A stretch of 50,241 bases of DNA from Bacteroidota bacterium (GTDB lineage: Bacteria > Bacteroidota > Bacteroidia > UKL13-3): the NCBI GenBank assembly GCA_947492885.1, contig CANLPK010000012.1:1-50241 (forward strand), given 5' to 3'. A program made the position numbers and the translations under genes. Below the pieces are notes generated by a model. The model saw only the letters and a program-made list of their open reading frames with translations, was not told the DNA's origin and did not search any database. Below, in pieces: positions 17,617 through 25,966 of this stretch. Each line of letters opens with the position of its first letter. The stretch's first letter is position 1.

Positions 17617-18797
17617 TTCAAAATTTATTACCCGGCAAACATGGAAAATTGCAACTTTGGATTGTGATGTTTGGATCCTTTATTGGATTGAGCTTGGTGA
17701 TGATTTCAACCCAGCTTTATTTCGATTTTAAAAATTTCTTAACCGTCAAATCCGATTTTTTATCTGAACAGTTTATTACCGTGAATAAAAAGGTGAATGT
17801 ATTAAACACCCTGCTGAATAGTAAGTCGACATTTAGCCAAGAGGAGATAAGCACTTTAGAGAATATGCCACAAGTGAAGCAGGTGGCGGGATTTGTGTCG
17901 AATCGGTTTCGGTTGAAAACCTCCATTCAGTTTGCTGGACAGCAATTATATTCTGATTTGTTTTTCGAAGCTGTGCCCGATACGTACCTTGATATACAGC
18001 CAAACAACTGGGAATGGGATTCGGTGGAAGGTATCATCCCCATTATACTTCCAGCCGATTATTTGAATTTATACAATTTCGGATTTGCCCCAGGACAAGG
18101 ACTGCCCCAGCTTACACCGGATATGATTTCTATGGCGACCTTGCAAATTCAAATTAATGGGGCAGGGAAGGAGCGCATATTCAAAGGGAAAATTGTGGGC
18201 TTCTCCAATCGTATCAATTCGATTTTGGTGCCTTTGGATTTTATGCAATACGCAAATCGGAATTTTAGTGATGCCCTCGAACCGGAGCCTTCACGACTGA
18301 TTGTAGCAAGCGATAACCCTGCTGATCCAGCATTGATGAAGTATTTTGATGAGCAAGGATATGAGTTGAATAATGAATTATTGAAGAACTCGAAGATGCA
18401 ATCGTTGATGCGAATTATCTTAACCATCGTGCTTTTTCTGAGTGCAATAATTATCGCCTTATCGCTTACTGGCTTTGTACAATTCTCGCGATTACTTATT
18501 AATAAGAAGGAATATGAGATACGAATACTTTATTATTTGGGTTATACCCATCGATTCATCGCGTCGAAATATTTAATATTCTATTTACGAATTACAGGTA
18601 TCGTATTTGTTCTTTCGTTACTTAGTTTGTTTGTCGTGCAATATTTCTTTGGCGATTGGATGACTCATAAAGGTTTTGAATTGGAATCAAGCATACAATT
18701 AGAAGCAATTTTCTCGGGCTTTGCATTGTTTGCAATACTTGTAATCACAGGGGCGTGGGATATATTTAGGGTAACGAAAAAGCTGGCGAAAAGCTAA
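17613..18797 (+). CDS. ABC transporter permease, FtsX/MacB-like
   Basis: The architecture is that of the MacB/LolCE/FtsX superfamily: one N-terminal transmembrane segment (LWIVMFGSFIGLSLVMIS), a periplasmic domain of about 230 residues with a MacB-like core (ITVNKKVNVLN, LENMPQVKQVAGFVSNRF), then three transmembrane segments at about residues 270-295, 325-350 and 365-385. The motif NKKEYEIRILYYLGYTHRFIASKYL between them resembles the coupling-helix region (REIGIRKALGA in typical members). It forms a unit with the ATPase (ATGA overlap) and the DUF4836-like protein. Such systems often drive envelope processes by mechanotransmission rather than classical transport. The substrate is unknown. Confidence 0.88.
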   Translation: MIQNLLPGKHGKLQLWIVMFGSFIGLSLVMISTQLYFDFKNFLTVKSDFLSEQFITVNKKVNVLNTLLNSKSTFSQEEISTLENMPQVKQVAGFVSNRFRLKTSIQFAGQQLYSDLFFEAVPDTYLDIQPNNWEWDSVEGIIPIILPADYLNLYNFGFAPGQGLPQLTPDMISMATLQIQINGAGKERIFKGKIVGFSNRINSILVPLDFMQYANRNFSDALEPEPSRLIVASDNPADPALMKYFDEQGYELNNELLKNSKMQSLMRIILTIVLFLSAIIIALSLTGFVQFSRLLINKKEYEIRILYYLGYTHRFIASKYLIFYLRITGIVFVLSLLSLFVVQYFFGDWMTHKGFELESSIQLEAIFSGFALFAILVITGAWDIFRVTKKLAKS

Positions 18798-18806
18798 GGA
18801 TTGAAA

Positions 18807-20258
18807 TCATTCAACGGGACCTGAACGGGTCATCACCATTTTTCCATTTTGCAATTCATAATATTCCTGAATTACTTGTTCCGATTCATTATCCACGCGT
18901 ATGCTTCGAAAGATTTCATATAAGGTAAGATTGCCATCAATGAATTTATAGCTTTTAGTTTCGCTTACTCCATTCTTACTATAATGTGTTTGTCCTAAAA
19001 CTGAATGGCTCACCCAATTGTACTGCACGGTTTCCATGCTACTCAAAAGGGTATCATATTTAAATTTACTGGCGATACTATCGTAAATGAAATATTGATA
19101 CGTATCCTTCCTGCCATTATTCCTCAATCGATAATCAGTGAATCCGTCAAAATTATAATCATCACATTCAAAGATGGTATTGTACCTTGATATATTATGA
19201 GTTTTGTTTTTGATAAAAACATATTGCTCATAATGCACATTCCCTTCGCCAAATCGGGTAGCTTCATGGGTGACAATCATTTGCCATAGGTGCACAAATC
19301 GATCACCTTGCTTTTCATAGCAATCGGTGGTGCTGGTACTACCGGCCTCCACATTGGAGCCTCTTGGTTCAACATAATATATGGTGCCTTTAAATTGTTT
19401 TCGGGTATCATCAAAACTCACCGAAGTGTATTGATTCAAGAGTGTGTCAGGTTGGTATGTTTTTGTTGCCGGATTTAAATGATAATACTTTTTGATATTG
19501 GGGTTGGAATCCACGGGGATGGCATAATCAACGAAGCCATCAAAATTATAATCACCGTAGGTTTTGGGAGTGTAAATTAATGGAATGGTATCGTTTGATT
19601 CCAGCAAAGCCAATCGGTCTTTTATTCGGTGGTAGTGATATACGCGACTTGAATTACTGGAATCTCCATATTTCTCAATGATTTTATCGATGTATTCCGA
19701 ATTTTTACCATGAATTTTAAAAGTGATTTTAGCATTGCCTGAGAATAAAGTTCCTTCCGATGTTTGGGCAACGCTATCAAAGGAGAGTTGAATGAGTTCG
19801 CTATAGAAAAAATCCTGAATAAAGGTGCTTTTTTTTTCCTGAAACATGTAAAAGGTATACCTTCCTGGCTTGTTGGGATTGCAAATTCGTATATCGTTAT
19901 TGCCATCAAAATCGAAATCGAATACCTTAAAGCTATCGATACAAAAATTTAGAACGCCATTTATTTCAGCATCGAAGGGTAGCGAGAATATTTTTTCATC
20001 ATTGCTTAATTTAGATACTTCCAGCAGTAAGTTTTTTCTGGCAAATTTACTGGAGGGTTGTACTATGGATTTGTTTGTGGTATAGCTTAATTCATATTTA
20101 AATCGGGAGTCGATTTTTGTAAAGATAGGCGCATTGCTGTTTGTGGGTATTGAATAACTCTTAGCGTTAATAGTGATTGACAATGCCAGGTGGATGAAGA
20201 GATATAAAATAAAATTATGTGGCTTTATTTTATTTGAAATTACACGAAAGATTCCCAT
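18807..20258 (-). CDS. exported protein with Asp-rich DxNxDGxxD repeats (XAC2610/FG-GAP-like)
   Basis: The most plausible start is the ATG at 20258 (MGIFRVISNKIKPHNFILYLFIHLALSITINAKSYS), which supplies a signal-like hydrophobic segment; the track ORF from 20384 adds 42 residues. At least three calcium-binding-like loops are spaced along the protein: DFDFDGNNDIRI, GDYNFDGFVDYAI and DDYNFDGFTDYRL, each followed by a short beta segment with Tyr-rich text (KYYHLNPATKTYQPD, QYFIYDSIASKFKYD). This pattern is that of XAC2610-type or FG-GAP-like beta-propeller blades in secreted proteins. No catalytic residues are recognised. It ends 9 bp from the convergent permease gene. Confidence 0.6.
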   Translation of the reverse strand: MGIFRVISNKIKPHNFILYLFIHLALSITINAKSYSIPTNSNAPIFTKIDSRFKYELSYTTNKSIVQPSSKFARKNLLLEVSKLSNDEKIFSLPFDAEINGVLNFCIDSFKVFDFDFDGNNDIRICNPNKPGRYTFYMFQEKKSTFIQDFFYSELIQLSFDSVAQTSEGTLFSGNAKITFKIHGKNSEYIDKIIEKYGDSSNSSRVYHYHRIKDRLALLESNDTIPLIYTPKTYGDYNFDGFVDYAIPVDSNPNIKKYYHLNPATKTYQPDTLLNQYTSVSFDDTRKQFKGTIYYVEPRGSNVEAGSTSTTDCYEKQGDRFVHLWQMIVTHEATRFGEGNVHYEQYVFIKNKTHNISRYNTIFECDDYNFDGFTDYRLRNNGRKDTYQYFIYDSIASKFKYDTLLSSMETVQYNWVSHSVLGQTHYSKNGVSETKSYKFIDGNLTLYEIFRSIRVDNESEQVIQEYYELQNGKMVMTRSGPVE

Positions 20259-20388
20259 ATTTTGATTGCGCAAATATCGAAACAATGATTGGATTAATTT
20301 AATGAAGTTTGTGAATTTTGATTTGAAGGCTAAAGGTAAAATTGATTTCATGAAGTATAGATGAATTATTTTTAATAATTCCATAAAT

Positions 20389-20543
20389 CATTCTATGGCC
20401 GCCGCAGTTGGTGTTGTGTGCAAGCCTTAACGCGAGTCACACCAACGGCCAATTATTCAACGAGAAGTTATGCCCAGTTGTTGGTGACCCGCCGCACAAC
20501 CACACACAACAACGGCGGAAAATGGGTTGGTTCATGAAGAAAT
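20389..20543 (+). repeat. foldable dispersed repeat, copy 1
   Basis: The element begins CATTCTATGGCCGCCGCAG and has complementary ends (CCGCCGCAGTTGGTGTTGTG with CACACAACAACGGCGG) plus an internal pair (GTCACACCAAC with GTTGGTGAC). It is similar over its length to 20951-21114 in the same orientation. Part of it recurs inverted at 29930-29983. Confidence 0.7.
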
Positions 20544-20546
20544 ACA

Positions 20547-20625
20547 ATCAAACGTTCCTAAGGAACGTCGGTATGGGGAGGAGCAATGTTTCTACCCACC
20601 AGATGCCCCGAAGGGGCATAATACA
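20547..20625 (+). repeat. two-hairpin module, copy 1
   Basis: Hairpin 1 is ACGTTCC-TAA-GGAACGT (20552-20568). After a spacer of about 22 nt comes CTACCCACCAG, then hairpin 2 ATGCCCC-GAA-GGGGCAT (20603-20619), followed by AATAC. The same arrangement lies inverted at 20814-20890. Confidence 0.75.
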
Positions 20626-20708
20626 GCATCTTCAATAATTCAATTTTTTAAATATAAATCACCAATGTATTCTCTCTGCTCTCAAACTTCACTCTCGCGC
20701 TGATTTAG

Positions 20709-20742
20709 TTACCCACCAAATGACCCCATAGGGTCATAATAC
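20709..20742 (+). repeat. two-hairpin module, partial copy (hairpin 2 only)
   Basis: TTACCCACCAA is followed by ATGACCC-CATA-GGGTCAT (20720-20737) and AATAC. The flanks match copy 1, and the stem differs by a compensatory pair (C-G becomes A-T). Confidence 0.7.
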
Positions 20743-20813
20743 AATATCCTCCATAATACGATTTCTGAATTATAAATCACTCTTCTGTTCCTCTACTCTC
20801 ACACTCATACTGT

Positions 20814-20890
20814 ATTCCTGTCCCTATAGGGACATCTGGTGGGTAGCATAAAGGTGTCCCTGAATTGACGTGCCGTAGGTACGTTTGAAT
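20814..20890 (-). repeat. two-hairpin module, inverted copy
   Basis: Read on the minus strand, hairpin 1 is ACGTACC-TAC-GGCACGT (20868-20884, one mismatch or G-U pair). Then comes a spacer, CTACCCACCAGA, and hairpin 2 TGTCCC-TATA-GGGACA (20819-20834). The order and flanking words match copy 1. Confidence 0.75.
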
Positions 20891-20950
20891 ATTGGTATTG
20901 ATTAATACAAAATCGAGAAATGACATTTCAATAATGTATTCAAAAAAAGT

Positions 20951-21114
20951 CATTCTATAGACGCCGCAGGTTGTTGTTGTGTGAATGCTCTAGCTAGTGT
21001 CCTCTCCAACGGCCAAATGTTCGACGGAGAATTGCGCCCAGTTGTTGGTGACCCGCCGCATACCCACACCCACAATGCAATAACTGCGGATAGGAGATAG
21101 GTTTCAGAAGAAAT
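20951..21114 (+). repeat. foldable dispersed repeat, copy 2
   Basis: It is a diverged direct copy of 20389-20543: both begin CATTCTAT, share CCAACGGCCAA, CCAGTTGTTGGTGACCCGCCGCA and end GAAGAAAT. Its termini are again imperfectly complementary. The two copies bracket the hairpin modules. Confidence 0.7.
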
Positions 21115-21138
21115 GCGCATCAATTGATTTAGATAAAC

Positions 21139-21918
21139 TCAATTCAATTTCTTCAAATACTTTATCCAGTTGCCATAATTGATGGTATGCTTTTCTATAC
21201 CATTAAAAAATGGGGTTAGCTCCTGATGAAGCCACAACTCCACTTCATCATAACTCAGATTGCCCTGTTCTACCATGGTAGTGATATTACTCTGAGTGGT
21301 TAGATATAAAATTAATTCATCCAGGGTATATGTAATTGGGTTTTTAAATTCGTCTTCTTTTTCGAGTTGATAATTGAAACCGGCTAAATGATTATTCGTC
21401 CATTCGTAAGTATTATTTCTTTTTGGGGCAGGAAACTTTCTTAAATACACCTCCGGATACCAGGCACCAAAGGCTTCCACACCCAACATTTCAGAAATAA
21501 AAAAATTATCATATAGAACCAGCCATCCTTTCGATTTTAGAAGTCGGTTCGATTCAATTAGAAATTTATCAATATCAAACCAATGTACCCCTGAACAAAC
21601 GGTGATGAGATCGAAGGTATTTGAATCGAAGGGTTGCTTTTCGGCAGGAGCAAGTGCGTATGATATTTTTTTAGGCTCCAATGCCCATTTAAGCATTTCT
21701 TCAGAAGTATCGGTTCCATATACTTTGCTAGCAATATAGAGCAATGCCTGCGTTGATAAACCGGTGCCACAGGCAATATCTAATGCTTCCTCGAGTTTAT
21801 CATCTAGCTTTAAATGATCCTTAATATGCAAGATTGTATTGTGATGAAAATACGGGCGCCCTTTTGAATATCTTTCGGCGGCATTTTTAGGAGCGAAGTG
21901 GTTGGTGGGTAGTGACAT
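21139..21918 (-). CDS. class I SAM-dependent methyltransferase
   Basis: The Rossmann-type methyltransferase core is visible: motif I LDIACGTGLSTQAL, the acidic end of strand 2 (VYGTDTSEEMLKWAL), motif II-like NTFDLITVCSGVHWFDIDKFL, and RLLKSKGWLVLYDNFF. The pattern fits the methyltransferase type 11 / UbiE-like small-molecule group. I prefer the ATG at 21918 (MSLPTNHFAPKNAAERYSKGRP), giving 259 aa; a second ATG at 21939 adds seven residues. It lies alone just downstream of the repeat island. The substrate is unknown. Confidence 0.88.
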   Translation of the reverse strand: MSLPTNHFAPKNAAERYSKGRPYFHHNTILHIKDHLKLDDKLEEALDIACGTGLSTQALLYIASKVYGTDTSEEMLKWALEPKKISYALAPAEKQPFDSNTFDLITVCSGVHWFDIDKFLIESNRLLKSKGWLVLYDNFFISEMLGVEAFGAWYPEVYLRKFPAPKRNNTYEWTNNHLAGFNYQLEKEDEFKNPITYTLDELILYLTTQSNITTMVEQGNLSYDEVELWLHQELTPFFNGIEKHTINYGNWIKYLKKLN

Positions 21919-22043
21919 AAGAGGGATGACTAAAGACAAGGTGTGACTTCAAGGTGAAATAATTTCCTCCGATTGAAATTATTAACTATTAAATATTTAG
22001 TTTTATAGTGAATACTTTTATTCAAATTTGTTAGATGCTTACT

Positions 22044-22742
22044 TCAACAAATTAATAATAACCTTGGTTCCCCTGGCTTCTCCATGGGAGCGCGGTGAAC
22101 ACAAGGTAGCACAGGGCTTTCGGGATGATCGACGGCCAGCCTCCACATATTTCCAATTCCAAAATTCATGGGTTGGGTATCATGTAGGACTTGATAATGG
22201 AGGTCGTAGAAATTCTCTGTTAAGAACGCTTCAAACCCTGCCTCGTTGCCTTGATATATTTTTCTAAGTTCCTGGCGAATTTCAGGAATGAGTATTTTTT
22301 GTATAGCTTGTGTATTGGGAATCAATTCGCTTGCTGCTCCATAGTAAGTGCATAGGAGGGTATAAGTAGGAATGGGAGCACGATCAACATGATAAGAATA
22401 AACATCGGTTGGGAATCCAGGATGCTCATCATCCCGCTCATAATTATTAATTAAATTTAGTGTGGGAGCGGCGCCCTGAGCTTTTAATACTTGTAAGTCA
22501 TTCAAAATAATTTCACGGGCTAATATTCCTTGTTCACTCAATTGCATTTCTAAAAGTGTTGCTTCCTCAATCACCACTAGGTTTTCAGTAAGCTCTATTT
22601 TATTTGCAATTTCCTCGAAATTACCTACGAGTTCACGCGTCCATCCAATGGCATTCACCTCTCCAAGAAAGGGAGTGCCAATCAAATCTTGAAAATTGGA
22701 AACATGCAGAACTTGATTATTGGAAGATAATTGAGCGGCCAT
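22044..22742 (-). CDS. DUF1826-like protein
   Basis: No catalytic family is certain. The central motif YHVDRAPIPTYTLLCTYYGAASELIP and the C-terminal CVHRAPMEKPGEPRLLLIC resemble the DUF1826 family as I recall it, in which two His-containing motifs recur; this looks like a metal-binding cupin or 2-oxoglutarate-oxygenase-like arrangement. The N-terminal half (NFEEIANKIELTENLVVIEEATLLEMQ) is helical. The length is 232 aa with no signal peptide, so it is cytoplasmic. DUF1826 genes often occur with COG0523 metallochaperone genes, but none is seen here. The assignment is tentative. Confidence 0.55.
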   Translation of the reverse strand: MAAQLSSNNQVLHVSNFQDLIGTPFLGEVNAIGWTRELVGNFEEIANKIELTENLVVIEEATLLEMQLSEQGILAREIILNDLQVLKAQGAAPTLNLINNYERDDEHPGFPTDVYSYHVDRAPIPTYTLLCTYYGAASELIPNTQAIQKILIPEIRQELRKIYQGNEAGFEAFLTENFYDLHYQVLHDTQPMNFGIGNMWRLAVDHPESPVLPCVHRAPMEKPGEPRLLLIC

Positions 22743-22812
22743 TAGGGGGTGATTTATATGATCAGAGTGGTAATATAAAAGTGAATGTTGCAGTTTGTTA
22801 AGATCAGAGTAA

Positions 22813-23262
22813 TTAGCGTTGTTTTATGCAATTATAGAGGCCAGTTAACACAATGCAACATACAGCAATCATTGCAAGCGCAAGCGAAATAAGTAGAAAT
22901 GAAATTACTCCTTCAATAACCGATGCTCCTTCTATACCACCAGCTATAGGCATCATTTTTCCAGCTCCCGTTATAGCTGCAATTGTCACTGCCACAAAAT
23001 TTGAAAATGATCCATAGATTGTTAGCCTATATAAAGCTTTTAACCAATTTTCTTTTAATGCCAGCTTATTCCAAATAAGACCAAGGATTACCAAAAACAT
23101 TCCATTCAATGTTCCTTCAAGATGGGCAGAAAGTCCCATTCTAGGATTTGCCATTAAGGGAATAAATAACCCAATCAAAAGTCCGAATAAAAATAAAAGT
23201 ATTCCTAGAAATAAAAGCCAACTGGCATATTTATTTGTTGTAGTGTTGTTTGCAGTATCCAT
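22813..23262 (-). CDS. hydroxylaminobenzene mutase-like (HabA/B) membrane protein
   Basis: Four hydrophobic segments are visible. The motif FIPLMANPRMGLSAHLEGTLNGMFLVILGLIWNKLAL closely fits the hydroxylaminobenzene mutase family, in which NPRMxLxAHLEGxxNGxFLxxxGxxW is characteristic. Characterised members convert hydroxylaminobenzene to 2-aminophenol in nitroarene degradation. The ATG at 23262 (MDTANNTTTNKYASWLLF) gives 149 aa; the track start at 23298 adds twelve Lys-rich residues. No nitroreductase or aminophenol dioxygenase gene is adjacent, so the physiological role here may differ. Confidence 0.72.
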   Translation of the reverse strand: MDTANNTTTNKYASWLLFLGILLFLFGLLIGLFIPLMANPRMGLSAHLEGTLNGMFLVILGLIWNKLALKENWLKALYRLTIYGSFSNFVAVTIAAITGAGKMMPIAGGIEGASVIEGVISFLLISLALAMIAVCCIVLTGLYNCIKQR

Positions 23263-23298
23263 ATAATTGATAATTAGTAATTTTTTTTTTGTTGACAA

Positions 23299-23634
23299 TA
23301 AGTGATACCCCTTAACGTTGCTTATGTATTAGTTTTCGATACCAAAAGTATAAAAATAAAGTATAATGGTGGACCTTGGCTGCTGCTGCATTGATGCTAG
23401 TTTTAAATTGCAATCTTATCATGAACAATATTTTTTTTAATAATTAGTAAATTATTAGCTGATTAATTGCGAAAGTAACTATTTTTTAAAAAAATGCTAT
23501 TCCTAAATCTCAGAAACTTTCCTCTATGTTAAACTCTTTTTCCCAAGGGCTTTTGGCACTATAATATTACATTTTCCGTAAATCAATATATTATTTTGTA
23601 AAAATTCTTATTAATAAATTAGCTAAAACAGCTT
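23299..23634. other. AT-rich intergenic region
   Basis: No coding region, tRNA or strong hairpin terminator is visible. It presumably holds the promoter of the upstream minus-strand membrane protein gene and the 3' untranslated end of the decarboxylase gene. Confidence 0.5.
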
Positions 23635-25125
23635 CTAGTTCCATTGAAGTGTTTCGTGAACTTTTCGCCCCTCATTAACTACCATATCAATTACTTCATA
23701 AATATCGCTTTTTGAAGTTCTGAAATTGACGATACAAGCTCTCAAGCAATATTTTCCATCGATAACCGAATTTGATAAAAACACCTTGCCAGATTCTTGT
23801 AATTTATTCAATAAGCTTTCATTTAAGCGATTTAAATACTCCTGATTTTCTACCACACGATTCACATATTCTGGCGGAACATATTGAAATGTGGTGATAC
23901 TTAAATTTTGAGTTACTGCATTAAGTTCCAAATGTATTTTTGCTTCCTCAAAAAGCAATTGAGCTAATTCGATATCGTCTCCAATCATTTCTATATAACC
24001 CTTCTTACCTACTTGTTGCAAAGCCATCCATACTTTGAGTGCCCTGAATCCTCTCGAATTTTGAAATCCAAATTCATAGTAGTTGAGTGAAGGTTGATCT
24101 TCATGACTTGTGAAATTGTAATATGCCGGATGTGAACTATATGTATCGATCAAATATTGTGGATTTTTTACGAGGGTGCAGCCTGCTTCCAGTGGTGCAT
24201 ACAGCCATTTATGTGGATCAAGTGCGATAGAATCGGCTTCCTCAATTCCTTCAAATAGTTTGTAGTATTTTGGTACAACGGCTGCTGGAATTCCATATGC
24301 TCCATCGATGTGAAACCATAGATCATGTGCTTTGCAGATTGTTGCAATGGTAGAAAGATTATCTACGACTCCTGTACTCACATCACCGGCATTTCCAATA
24401 ACAAGGAAAGGTTTTTTGCCACTTTTAATATCATCATGAATGGTTTTTTCTAAAATTTCCGTATTCATTTTATTTTTAGCATCAGTTTCAATCCAGCGGA
24501 TTGCTTTTGTGCCATGACCAAATAATACAGCCGCCTTTTCAATCCAAGTATGAGTTGCTTTTGAACAATAGAAAACCATTTCTCCTGCATTATTCGTTAA
24601 GCCATCCTCCTTCAAACTCTTTGGTGCCATGGCTGTTCTTGCTGCTAAGAAGGCGGTGAAGTTGGCCATATTGCCACCACTTACCAATATTCCTCCAAAA
24701 GTAGTAGGAACACCTATAAATTCTGCCAACCATTTCACTGTTTGTTTTTCTATTGCGGTAGCCATGGGGCTTAAAATATTGGCACCTACATTTGGATTGA
24801 CCGCAGCCGCGAGAAAATCGGCCATGGCACCGATGGGAGAGGGTGAGGAGGTAATGTATCCGAAAAATTTTGGATGCCCGTTGAGCAATGAATGATTGAA
24901 TAGCAAATCAGAAGATCTATCTATTATTTCTGATACCGCCATTCCATTATCCGGCAATGGATCATTCCCTAAAATCTCCTGAATTTGCTTGGGCGTTTCT
25001 CCTGTGGTAACCTGATTTTCATGAATAGTTTCCATGAAATTGGAAATGACATCTACTAATTGATACCCTATTTTTTTGAAATCTTCACCACTCATCTCAA
25101 TGGGTGATACTCTTTTATCTTTCAT
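23635..25125 (-). CDS. PLP-dependent group II decarboxylase (aromatic-L-amino-acid decarboxylase-like)
   Basis: The enzyme removes the alpha-carboxyl of an amino acid, probably aromatic, using pyridoxal phosphate in the cytoplasm. Key positions are visible: His192 in KATHTWIEKAA (ring stacking), Asp274 in FHIDGAYG (pyridine nitrogen), and Lys306 in ALDPHKWLYAP (Schiff base). GHPKFFGYITSSPSPIGAMADFLAAAVNPN is the group II N-terminal signature. The length (496 aa) is normal. It stands alone on the minus strand. Whether it uses tryptophan, tyrosine, DOPA or another substrate needs active-site comparison. Confidence 0.92.
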   Translation of the reverse strand: MKDKRVSPIEMSGEDFKKIGYQLVDVISNFMETIHENQVTTGETPKQIQEILGNDPLPDNGMAVSEIIDRSSDLLFNHSLLNGHPKFFGYITSSPSPIGAMADFLAAAVNPNVGANILSPMATAIEKQTVKWLAEFIGVPTTFGGILVSGGNMANFTAFLAARTAMAPKSLKEDGLTNNAGEMVFYCSKATHTWIEKAAVLFGHGTKAIRWIETDAKNKMNTEILEKTIHDDIKSGKKPFLVIGNAGDVSTGVVDNLSTIATICKAHDLWFHIDGAYGIPAAVVPKYYKLFEGIEEADSIALDPHKWLYAPLEAGCTLVKNPQYLIDTYSSHPAYYNFTSHEDQPSLNYYEFGFQNSRGFRALKVWMALQQVGKKGYIEMIGDDIELAQLLFEEAKIHLELNAVTQNLSITTFQYVPPEYVNRVVENQEYLNRLNESLLNKLQESGKVFLSNSVIDGKYCLRACIVNFRTSKSDIYEVIDMVVNEGRKVHETLQWN

Positions 25126-25532
25126 GTCAACGTTTATAATTAATTTTTGATAAGGCTAATTTTTACAAAATTGTTCAGGGTAGTCTTGTTTCAAAGTTTA
25201 GGGGCATTTGTGAAGTTTCTATTGCCTGAAGGTAAGCGCGCAATCAAAGTAAATGGAAAATATCCGCATCGAAAAGGAAATTTTCAATCCATTTTTATAA
25301 AATTTTCATTATTCTTTATATTCGAACTAACCAGTTTGTAATAACTTAAATTCTTTTCTGTTTAAGTATTGATGTTTCACACGATCATTCAATACTATTA
25401 AATATTGTTCATATAAATCATCTTCATTTGAACAGGATATTTAGTTTTATCTGTCAATACTTTTTTTCACCTAGAAGAATATCAACGTTGTAGCAATATA
25501 TTTTTAGAATTTTTGAACAATAATATCAAAAA
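25126..25532. other. AT-rich intergenic region
   Basis: Short ORFs here (for example 25147-25341) have no recognisable content or neighbours. I see no strong hairpin. It should contain the decarboxylase promoter, but no clear TAnnTTTG with a -33 box was found. Confidence 0.45.
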
Positions 25533-25940
25533 CTATTTCGCTTTGATTTTATTGCCCTTGGCTTCATGCGTTAGTTCTACCAAACCCAGGGCCTCCATCA
25601 AGGGTGGGATATACATGCCGAAACGCCCGCGCAGTCCCTTCTTCATACCATACCATCCACCCACAGGGTTTTTCTCCGAACGACCCCAGTCTTCGAAAGT
25701 GCCGTCTTTGGCGGGTTTCTGTTCATCGGCACTGCCCAGCTCCATCCAGTCGCCATGTTTTTTGAGCATGGCATGTGCATCGGCAAGGCAGCGCAGTCGA
25801 TAGTGAAGCACCGTTTTTCCAACGGTACATACTAAAATTTCATCCCCATCTTTTTCGTCCACATGCATGGTGTACTCCGAACTTAGGGGTGGTGTTTTTA
25901 ATACTAAGGGTTTGTCTTTGGTTCCAATTTTATTTTTCAT
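25533..25940 (-). CDS. conserved hypothetical cytoplasmic protein
   Basis: The sequence IGTKDKPLVLKTPPLSSEYTMHVD, then LADAHAMLKKHGDWMELGSADEQKP and NPVGGWYGMKKGLRGRFGMYIPPLMEALGL, is strongly reminiscent of a conserved small protein found in many Bacteroidota and Proteobacteria. I recall it as a DUF family (possibly DUF6855), but I cannot verify the number. It is 135 aa, hydrophilic and Gly/Lys-rich in the second half, with no signal peptide. Base use is slightly richer in GC than nearby intergenic DNA, as expected of coding sequence. No function is known to me. It may be co-transcribed with neighbours on the minus strand. Confidence 0.8.
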   Translation of the reverse strand: MKNKIGTKDKPLVLKTPPLSSEYTMHVDEKDGDEILVCTVGKTVLHYRLRCLADAHAMLKKHGDWMELGSADEQKPAKDGTFEDWGRSEKNPVGGWYGMKKGLRGRFGMYIPPLMEALGLVELTHEAKGNKIKAK

Positions 25941-25966
25941 AATGCGATTGAAATAAGAGTTTGAAT

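Noticed and set aside
20408-20638. 76-aa ORF in the repeat island
   Set aside because: It runs through the foldable repeat and both hairpins of the module; the apparent peptide is a by-product of repeated DNA.
22028-22267. 79-aa plus-strand ORF
   Set aside because: Antisense to the 3' end of the DUF1826-like gene, with no family features.
25147-25341. 64-aa ORF in the gap upstream of the decarboxylase gene
   Set aside because: No recognisable motif, no promoter or partner gene; not better than chance in AT-rich DNA.
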